Of a stretch of DNA of 64,000 nt, positions 55,141 through 64,000 are shown piece after piece. The notes beneath the pieces were generated by a model. It saw only the letters and a program-made list of their open reading frames with translations. It was not told where the DNA came from and searched no databases. This stretch comes from Rosa chinensis. Taxonomy: Eukaryota > Streptophyta > Magnoliopsida > Rosales > Rosaceae. How positions within the stretch are numbered: position 1 is the stretch's first letter; each line of letters opens with the position of its first letter. The stretch lies in contig NC_037090.1 of NCBI RefSeq assembly GCF_002994745.2, positions 10,227,501 to 10,291,500 on the forward strand. The letters are read 5' to 3'. Made by a program: the position numbers and the translations under genes.

Positions 55141-55933
55141 TGATTCATTTTTAATTCCCATGTTAGTTACAGTCACGGGTTGGTGCTCGAAGGATGAAGG
55201 AAGAAGATATGGAGAGGCATACGCTGTAGATCTGACGTCAGGCTAATGAGGATTGCAAATCCAACCTAGGTTCTTGCGGTGGTTATGCCCGATCCGGCAT
55301 TGCGTTGCTCGGATCAGGAGTCGGATCACAAGAGATGGTAGTTAGGGTAATTTGTAAAAAAAAAAATGTATTAAAGTAATGAAAAATAGAGGGAGAATGT
55401 GAATAGAGAAAATGAGTTTGCGAATAGCACCACCCTTTATAAAATCCTAAAATCCAAATATTGTAATCTACCCCTAAAACCTTGAATAGTGTTGTTATGA
55501 AATACTGGATTTTGTCTTATTAATCATTCTAATCAATTTGAATTTATATTATAGTTTAGAGAAAGGTTCAACAATTGAATTTCAATTGATTGATTATAGA
55601 TCAAGATATTGACCAATATTGTTATGATACATGTTAATAAGCGAAAACAAAATTGATGAGAATAATTAACCATAAACCTCAAGTGATTTATATTGTATCT
55701 TTATGTTGATTTTTTTTTTTTGAGAGAATATCTTTATGTTGATTGGAGAGATTAGGAATGAGAACAAACTAGCTGCATAGAGTAATAATTACTCAATTAA
55801 GTCAACTTCTATTAGAAAATACTTGACAATTGAAGAGGCAACGAGTTATTATCTTGTTTTGCTTTTGGGTTGCATTGGTTTTGTTTTTTGCACCTGGTAG
55901 GAAATCTATAGAAGTCATTCATAATAAAGTTTA
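55141..55933. other. Spacer
   Basis: AT-rich apart from a GC-richer patch at 55170-55340. No supported gene. Confidence 0.5.
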
Positions 55934-56116
55934 TGTTTAAGGATACCTCTATTTGTGTTTGGCCCAAACTGTAAGTTACTTGACCTAGTGGTAATAGAGT
56001 TTAATTAGAAGAATCTAGAGATTATATTTCCTTGTATGATTCTAACTCTATGCATTGTAATCCTCTATATAAAGAGGCCCCTATTATCAATGAGAATACA
56101 TAACAAATTCCTATCA
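55934..56116 (+). repeat. 5' LTR of the decayed Copia
   Basis: Includes 'tctatataaagagg' (TATA box near 56074). Confidence 0.8.
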
Positions 56117-57180
56117 ATTCTCGTTTCCCTAAAACAAGTTATTAGCACGAAGCCCTAGCCCTGAAACAAATAGCCAAACCCTGATTCAAGAAGCTAAAAA
56201 CCTTGAATCCGAATACAAAACCTTGAACCCTTTTCTGCCTCTACCTCACACATTGAAGAACTCGATCCCAGGAGTCCAGAACCTGCGGCCCCACCCCAAG
56301 AACAGGCCGGAAACTTACCGAACCGGCCACCGGAAGCTCCATACAACTCGCAGCAAATATTCCACTGGTTCACCATCTTCCGGACCTCCAATTTCCACCA
56401 AATTTTGGTAGCAGAGGCCCATTGATCTGAAGTTTCATGAACAGGAAGAAAAAGTACAAAAATGGGCCTAAAAAGGGGTGAACCGGCCACCTGAGCTGCT
56501 GCATCTTGAACCGGCAGAAAAGAAAAAGAGAAGAAAAAAAAAAGTAGAGAGCAAAAGAAGCCCAAGCCCACTAACGCAGACCCCACAGCCACGTCAGCAC
56601 CCTGACCTATTGCCACATCAGCAAACAGGGATCCACTGCCACATCAGCAAACAAGGACCCATTGCCACGTCAGCATAGGTCAACGGTCAATAGTCAACAC
56701 TTTCCGGTGACTTTTTAGGCCGATTTCCTGCCACTTTTCGGGGGATTTTTTCAAACCAATTTTTTCGGTCAAATTTTCCGGCGACCTATTTCGAGGTATT
56801 TTTTTTATTAAACGTTCCCATTTTTAGAGTTTTTAAATTCAATTTCTCTTCTTTTTCGGGGACTTGCAACCTCCCTTCTTCTACCCCCCTTTCTTCATTA
56901 TAGGGGAGACCAAATTAAGCCGAACTGTGGGGGTTCATGCTCACTCCAAGCTTAGAGCTTGTTGAGATCTCCAAACTTAGAGTTTGTAGAGAATTTATGA
57001 TCGACCACTTACATTATTGTTTCGATCTAATCCAATATCTCTTGGAATCGAATTTCTTGGAAGCGACTATGCTCGGAAATTCCTAATTTCTTGGAAGCGA
57101 CTACGCTCAGAAATTTCATATGTTTTCGTGGTAGCCTATTTCGCTCCGAAACTAACCTCAATTTCTTGTTCTCTTTCAGG

Positions 57181-57702
57181 ATGAGTAACCTAAACAGATT
57201 GGACTTTGCTCCATTGGGAACGACTGGCTCTGGATATCACAGGTGGGTTCGTGATATCCGCCAGCATCTCAAGGCTGATGGAATCCTGGATATGATTCTC
57301 GAGCCTAGCCAGGACGTGCTAACTGTTGAGCAAGCTCAAGCTTTGGAAGCAAATAGAGCAGCCTTAGAGGCAAATAAGGCAAAACCCATCATCCTAATAA
57401 CTAGTCATATGGATGATTCGCTCCAGTACGAGTATATGAACGAAGAAGACCCCAGAAGGCTGCGGGTCTCACTCGAAGAAAGATTTGGCAAAGTCCGGGA
57501 CTCCTTGCTTCCTGACCTAGAAGTGACATGGCATAGCCTCCGCTTCTGTGATTTCAAGTCAGTTCTTGACTATAACTCGGAAGCACTTCGCATTAAATCC
57601 TTAATGGAGTTTTGTGGTAAAGAGATCACACATGCGATGTTGATTGAGAAGACTCTCTCTACCTTCCCCGTCTTTGCATTGATGGTTGCTAAGAACTATT
57701 GA
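57181..57702 (+). pseudogene. Copia gag, partly open
   Basis: From the ATG at 57181 an open frame of 173 codons: 'MSNLNRLDFAPLGTTGSGYH', 'RWVRDIRQHLKADGI', and 'SLEERFGKVRDSLLP' typical of UBN2-type gag. The frame closes at 57702. Gag continues in damaged form to about 58230, with a zinc knuckle altered from C-x2-C-x4-H-x4-C (the last position is not Cys). Confidence 0.8.
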
Positions 57703-60700
57703 ATCAATGTTGTTGCAGGTCGGATCACAGGGTTTCATGAGCTCATTGGAGCTATGAATGTCGCTGAAAAGCATGACAACATCCTTGTGAATAACTATAA
57801 TTCGAGATCTGTGGAAATAGAGCATATTTAGGAATCTAATTATAGTCGCGCCCCTAAGAGAAGGCGCCAAGAGCGAAACTCTAATCTTAGGGATACTTCT
57901 GGACATTCTGGTCCATATAATCGCTCTACTTAGGAAGGTAACAACCAAAATAGGCAAACACGGAACCGAAGAGGTAAACTTGGAAAAAGAGAGGGAGGCA
58001 ACGCCTCTAGCCATGTTGGTGGCGCCACCAACACTAAGAGCCATCTAAATGACGCTTTCAAAGAGTCTCAATCAATGGAGTTTGAGCAAAGAGATGTATG
58101 TTCTTGATGTGGAGTGTCTGATCATTGGGCACACATTTATAGAGCTCGTGAAGAACTTGTCACCACCTACAAAACATATTGTGAAGCAAGAGAAGCTCAC
58201 TATGTGGAACAAGAAGATCAAGAAGATGATCTAGAGTGAAGGGTTGAAGACTACAAATCTGGCTGGGATCAATAGATCGCTAATTCTGTTTAAGTATTTA
58301 TTTTTCCAAGAGATGTAATAGACAATTGCCATATACTTTATAGTAAATGCCAATGGTTTAGTCTTTCTTCAAAGTAGGCTCACCCAAAGTAAGTGTGATG
58401 TCTAGGAAGGTTCTGAGATTAGTGGTACTTAAGCGAGCCTTGCTCCACCGACATCTCTCTACTCACCTGGTCATATTTATTTTGGAATTACCGAAAGAAG
58501 TTAGATGACTACCATTGTTTTGCATTAGCTAGCATTTGGATTAGATTCTCCTAATGGTTAAGAGACAATGATGTACTTTGTTGGCTTATGAATACAATTT
58601 CGAGTTCTTTTCATTATGACTCAATTTTGATTATGAGCATATGACTTTGTGACTACGATGGCTGGGCCATCAGTATTAATTCAAGGACATGGAATAGACC
58701 AAGTTCCACTTGCCAAATGGCACCTTGATTACAGCTGTCACAGAAACTCTCTACGCTCTTAGGGTAAATAGTACCCTATGAATAGCCAACGAATTCCATG
58801 CGAAAATGCATGTAGAGAACGGAAATAAGTTCCTTTGCAATACCTTTAATGATTACGAACAAAGACGCATCTTAGAGAAGTTTATGTGTCCCTCTAGTGG
58901 ACTCTATGTCACTATTCGAGCTATTAATCCAATAAAAGTTATGAGAGAAGATCTCTTGGATTTAGACACATATTGGCTTTGTCACGACAGGATAGATCAT
59001 CCTAGTCATGATATGATGATCTGTCTACAAAGACTTCACACGGACATATTTTCTCTCGAGCGAAATGAAGCATGAATCAAAAGTTGATTCCTAGACTAAT
59101 GTGACCGACGCTATTGCCTAGGGCACCGCCTCCGTCCACCATCAGCCTAGGGCTGGCGTAGTTCCTATCCATGACGCCATGGATGGCGTCCATCATGGTG
59201 ATGGCGCCCCAGGTGATGCTGCAATCACAAACTTGCTTCAAATATCGTTTTAGACGCTCAGGCCCAACCAAAATCCTTATTAGTTGCTTCTAAAGCCTCT
59301 CGCTAGTTTTACAAAGCCCGTTCCTTAGGGAAATTAGGACTGAGACCGTCCTATGCAAAGGATATGACAATACTCATTATGTTCTTACATAGAATCCATG
59401 GGGATTCTGTGGATTGATTCAACCAACTTGCGGACGCTTAAATATTTTATGATGTTGGTTGACACGCAAACACGCCGGTCACGTGTTGTGCCATTGTCCA
59501 CCTATAAATGCTGCTTATGCTACACTCCTAGCACATATCATATGACAACGGGCTCACTCCCCAGATCATCCTATTCAGTCTATTGGATTTGACTATGCTA
59601 GAGAGTTTAAATCGAAAGACTTTCGATGGATATTGCAATGGGACTGATGTTGGACATCACATTCCCATGTACACCCAAATGGTCCTGCGGAAACGACTGC
59701 GATGGTAGTCCGGACATTGGTAATGTGCACCAATCTCCTTATATCCGCTTGGGGTGATGCAATATCGCATGCAGCTATGCTACTTCGTCTACGACCCACC
59801 GCCACTCAATGTACCTCTGCGCTATAGCTAGTGATTGGGTATAGGTATCGTACTTACGCATATTTGAGTGAGTCATTTATGTTCCCATTGCGCCGCCACA
59901 ACCCTCTATGATGGATCCTTACAGACGAATGGGCAACTACGTTGGATTTGAGACTCCAACAATCGTCTGCCACTTAATGCCCTTGCAAGGCGATCTCATT
60001 ACCGCTAGCTTTGCGGGTTGTCACTTTGATGAGACAGTCTTCCCTTCGTTAGGGGGAGATAAGAACACGGATGTTCAACAGGAACGACAGGAATTGTCAT
60101 GGCATGTCCCCACTATGTCTCATCTCGATCCCTGTTAAAGTGACAAGATCACACAAATATGCTGCAAATAAGCCTGCAACGAAGGACGTCCCTACGAGAG
60201 GACGTAGCGCCACCCTACACGGAGGTAGGCATGGTGCCAACGCCAAAGAGAGTGGCACTCTTGCGTTACAGGCCATGGCCCCAGCTAGGATGCGTGGGAA
60301 GCCCGTGGGTTCGAAGGATACCTTGGCACAAACCAATCCTTGGATCATCAGCACTCAAAATCCATCTCATGAGTATCTTTCGGGTTATGGCTATCGTTGG
60401 GGGACGCCTCAACGTCAGAACCTATTCCTGAGAATATAGAGCTCTATGAAACTTACACTAGTGTACATGAGACGTGGGATATAAACTCCATCATAATTGA
60501 TGATGTAGTCACGCACTTCGTTGGACATGAGTTTGTTGAGTCAGATGATATTGAACCACGCCCTGTTGATGAATGAATGCCAACGTAGAGAGATTTGGCC
60601 TAAATGGAAAGATGCGATCCAGGTTAAGATGGATTCTCTAACGAAGAGGAAGGTTTTCGAGCTAGTGATGCCAACACCTCCTAACATAAAACCTGTTAAC

Positions 60701-62100
60701 TAATGGGTCTTTGTTAGAAAGCGTAGTGAGAAAAAGAGATGGCAATCTCGCCTTATGGCTCAAGGCTTCTCATAAAACGCCCTGAAATCGACTACGATGA
60801 GATAGATTCTCTCGTATTGGATGTCATTGCACTCCACTACCCTATCAGTTTGGTAGTTTCTGAATAACTGAACATGCAGCTTACAAATGTGGTCACTACG
60901 TATCTCTATAGGGATCTAGATGCGGAATATACATGAAGGTTCATGGTGAACTTCATTTACCCAAGTCAAGTGGCTCTAGACCATGGAGCGCATTTACAGA
61001 GAGGTTGAAACGCTCGCTAAAATGACTACTTGATTGGGAAGGGATATGCCCACGCGTTTCCATAACAAGTTTCAGATTCCATCGCGGTTCATGTTGGACA
61101 TGATCTTCATTAGAAACCCTTAAAGAGTTAAGGGAAACCGCTGAACACTTGAAATCCGAGTTTAAGATGAAGGATTTTGGGAGAACACGATTATGTCTCG
61201 GTTTGAAACTTGAGCATCGTGTTGATAGATGCTTAGGCATTTGATAAGGTCAAACCTTCAAGCACCCCCTTAATCGTTCGTAGTCTTGATCCTGAAAATG
61301 ATCCTCTTCATTCGAAGGATGATAATGAAGATGTGTTAGAGGCAGGAGTGCCTTACTTGAGTACAATAGGTGCATTATTGTACTTAGCTAAATGCACAAG
61401 ACCAGACATTTCGTTTACAATGAACTTGTTAGCTAGATATAGCTTTGCGCCAACGCGACGCTATTGGATTGGTGTAAAAGATATCTTTCGATACTTGAGA
61501 TGTATAATTGATATGGGCTTATTCTATCCCTACAAAGAGATGATGGATTCAAACCCATCACACACCAGGAAAGCCGTCAACGCTGGCCTGCGTTCTCTAC
61601 CCCCATCCCAAAACGATATAAGTATTTTGGAAGGTTTTGCTGATGCTGGGTACCTCTCTAACCCACACAAAGGTCGCCCCCAAACTGGTTAAGTGTTCAC
61701 CATGGGAAAAGACCATGATATCTTGGAGGTCTACAGAACAGACCGTCTCTATATCTTCGAACCATGCAGAGATTATTGCTCTTCACGAAGTGGTTCGTGA
61801 ATGTTTATGGAGTGGATCCATAATCACGCATGTTCGAACAATTGTGGTTTGAAGTCTACTACAAGATGAGCCTACAAGTATTTAGGATAATGTTGTTCGT
61901 TTTGAACAAATGAAGCTAGGCTACATCAAAAGCGACAACACCAAGTATAATCAGCAACAACAGACTTTCCTCAAGATCAAAGTGAATTAGGTTCAATCTG
62001 AGGAAAATATGGCAGACTTGTTTACTACGTCATCGCCCAAATCCACGTTCGAGAAACATGTGGCAAGAATTGGCTTGCGGAAATTATCTGAACTCCCATG
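57703..62100 (+). pseudogene. Copia pol, degenerate
   Basis: Recognisable scraps in family order: GAG-pre-integrase 'YWLCHDRIDHPSHDMM' (58970), integrase end near 59590-59830, reverse transcriptase scraps 60560-61230, then 'LSTIGALLYLAKCTRPDISF' (61350) and RNase H 'DAGYLSNPHKGRPQTG' and 'SNHAEIIALHEVVRECLW' (61640-61810). Many stops and frameshifts are present; non-functional. Confidence 0.85.
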
Positions 62101-62274
62101 ATCGTAGTCATCAGGGGGAGATGTCTACATGTTCGTCTCGAATCATGAAGGGTGTGTTGTGCTCTTTTTCCCCTTCGACCGAGGTTATTTTTGTCCCACT
62201 GGGTTTTTGTTACTCGGCAAGGTTTTTAACGAGGCAACAAGAGAAGCACCGCGTTTGAGCAACACAAGGGGGAG

Positions 62275-62456
62275 TGTTTAAGGATACCTCTATTTGTGTT
62301 TGGCCCAAACTCTAGGTTACTTGATCTAGTGGTAATAGAGTTTAATTAGAAGAATATAGAGATTATCTTTCCTTGTATGATTCTAACTCTATGCATTGTA
62401 ATCCTCTATATAAAGATGGTCCTATTATCAATGAGAATACACAGCAAATTCCTATA
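62275..62456 (+). repeat. 3' LTR of the decayed Copia
   Basis: Homologous to 55934-56116, with scattered substitutions. Confidence 0.8.
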
Positions 62457-63718
62457 GTTTCTAGATTTTCATGAATCAATAAAAAGTAGGTAGCTAAAAT
62501 CAATGGTTTTAAGAAATCAATAGCGGTTTATCAACTTTTTAAAGAGTTTGTGGACTTTTCAAAAAATCTGCAAAAATCCAAATACAATATACCTCCCTAA
62601 GACTTATCAAGTGAGATGGTTATATTATCTAAACTAAAATCTGTAGTCCTCGTATATATGCATATATATAATTATATATATGTAGGCACATACATACAAA
62701 TATATACAATTTGTGCATTAATTGTGATGCCGTTTCCCTTGGATGCATATTGGTAGGTGTTATATAGGCAATTGCAAGAATTGAATTGATTTGCAATTTT
62801 GCATATATATGCTCATCTCCAGCGAGCCTCCATATATCGATCTTTCACATCATCACAGGAGTGCCGTGCATAATAACTAGCCCCTTGCCAAGGACAGTGT
62901 CATAAGTCCATAACGTGCTACTCCCCTGCCAAAAATCAACAACATTACGATATGCAATCAAATACGGTGGTCCTTATTTCCTTAAACATCTCTCCGGCAA
63001 ATCCATATACTTACCTAGACATATATCGAAGGGTTTGATTTCAAGCAACTGCATTCGATCTATCAATCACAAATAAAGTTTATGACAGCTGTCCCAACAA
63101 CATTGTTGAGCACTAACAACAACTGAACTGCAGAGCTCATTACACTCAAATTTCATTTCTTTTTTGCAAATTACACCACCCAGTTATATTTTGCGCGAGT
63201 GTTTTTCAATATATGTGCATAAAAATAGAAAGAGAGAGGTGTGGTTTGATGTGCAAATTTCACCATCTATCATTCATAGTTTTTGAGATCGGGATTGAAT
63301 GAGTTTTCCTATATAATTTCTGTTTATGTTGATGTTGTTGAGAAGTTTGGTATAATCCCCCCTCTATGTAATTTATTTTTCTTTCATTCATATAAATTAT
63401 CTTCATTTCATCAAGGTTCACCAAAAATCGATGCCTAATTGATATTCTGAAAATGACTACATTGAGCAATTATCATGAAGGTCGATCAGTTCATTTATAG
63501 TTTTACAAGATTACACATGAGACATAATGTCGACCCCCTTCGAAGGCTGTGAAAATAAAATTACAAATAAATCCAACATTTTCAAGCCGTACTGCATGAA
63601 ACTCGATCGGCCGGCCAGAAAAGCACACCTGCCCCGAAAGAACTTAAATACAGGTTGCTAATAAACGACATCTTGCTCGTGCAATTCGATCTCCATGCCA
63701 CCATGCCATCTGCTTCTT
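62457..63718. other. AT-rich spacer
   Basis: (AT)/(TATATG) tracts near 62660-62710. No supported gene. Confidence 0.55.
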
Positions 63719-63865
63719 CTAGCACACTTTGATCTTGGGACAATGAGCAAGCACTTCAATCTTGGGCTTGTTCTTCAACCTCAGACGGAGACTCTCCAAT
63801 TCACGCCTTCTTCCCAGGTTGGAGACGGCCAACAACAGCTCGCCGGCAGACACACTGCATCTAAT
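63719..63865 (-). CDS. Possible terminal exon of a gene leaving the window
   Basis: After an acceptor-like 'ctatattattag' an open stretch reads 'CSVSAGELLLAVSNLGRRRE', then 'LESLRLRLKNKPKIEVLAHC' and 'PKIKVC' before a stop. It is helical and basic, and coding-like in composition. I do not recognise the family, and upstream exons would lie beyond 64000. It could also be a chance ORF. Confidence 0.35.
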   Translation of the reverse strand: MRCSVSAGELLLAVSNLGRRRELESLRLRLKNKPKIEVLAHCPKIKVC

Positions 63866-64000
63866 AATATAGAGCAATAATCCTTTAAAAAAAATAAAGA
63901 GCAATCATTTAAATAAGAACAAAAATAAAAAGGAGGAAAAACCAAAGTAGAAGAGAACAAATAAATTTTCAAGTTCGTCTTCATACATAACTATAATATG

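Larger units (their letters stand above)
55934..62456 (+). mobile_element. Decayed Ty1/Copia retrotransposon with short LTRs
   Basis: LTRs of about 181-183 bp at 55934 and 62275 begin 'tgtttaaggatacctct' and differ at roughly 10 positions. A polypurine 'caagggggag' sits just before the 3' LTR. Flanks 'agttt' on both sides suggest a 5-bp TSD, but the exact LTR end is unclear. Gag is open, while pol is broken by many stops. It is clearly older than the SIRE element at 12-21 kb. Confidence 0.88.

Overview
This is plant nuclear DNA, almost certainly from a eudicot. It has spliced genes with GT-AG introns, a chloroplast enzyme gene, seed LEA genes, and many plant-type transposons. The protein matches and transposon style look Rosaceae-like, but that is an impression from memory and was not tested. 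About a quarter of the window is ordinary host genes and most of the rest is mobile DNA. No tRNA, rRNA or CRISPR array was seen. || Host genes: (1) EBP1/PA2G4-like proliferation and ribosome-biogenesis factor, minus strand, 9 exons, 1969-5754, 395 aa. (2) Mitochondrial succinate/fumarate carrier SFC1, minus strand, 2 exons, 7818-9407, 313 aa. (3) A tandem family of group-1 LEA (Em-like) genes on the plus strand at 21.8, 23.8, 34.1 and 34.9 kb. Three are complete and one has only exon 1. All four keep the same upstream ABRE-rich promoter module. (4) Chlorophyll synthase CHLG, minus strand, 15 exons, 36257-40499, 375 aa. A YJU2/CWC16 splicing-factor-like intronless relic lies at 0.6-1.2 kb. Partial or unassigned exons lie at 26.3 kb and at the right edge. 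|| Mobile DNA, left to right: a small poly-A retroposon (6.2 kb); a Pack-MULE carrying a broken F-box/LRR (SKIP2/VFB-like) gene (9907-11221); a young, coding-intact SIRE-type Copia element (11932-21517) inserted in the promoter of the first Em gene; a foldback MITE; a 5'-truncated LINE (24.9 kb); two Mutator-like elements 186 bp apart between the second and third Em genes, one carrying fragments of both ribose-5-phosphate isomerase and RBR; a coding-free TRIM/LARD retrotransposon (40725-42868) 226 bp upstream of the CHLG start codon; two internally deleted LINE derivatives head to head (43.4-45.7 kb); a MULE split by a hAT element (45.8-47.5 kb); a hAT element split by a 3.86-kb solo LTR (48.7-53.2 kb); Copia and CACTA relics (53.5-55.1 kb); and a decayed Copia element with 0.18-kb LTRs (55934-62456). 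|| Most insertions were delimited by reading terminal repeats together with target-site duplications (TSDs) of the length expected for the superfamily: 9 bp for MULE, 8 bp for hAT, 5 bp for LTR elements, and variable for LINEs. The points most worth a second look are the MULE that joins two captured host genes in one orientation, the aberrant left end of the SIRE element, which looks like microhomology joining, and the two young retrotransposons placed in promoters of host genes.
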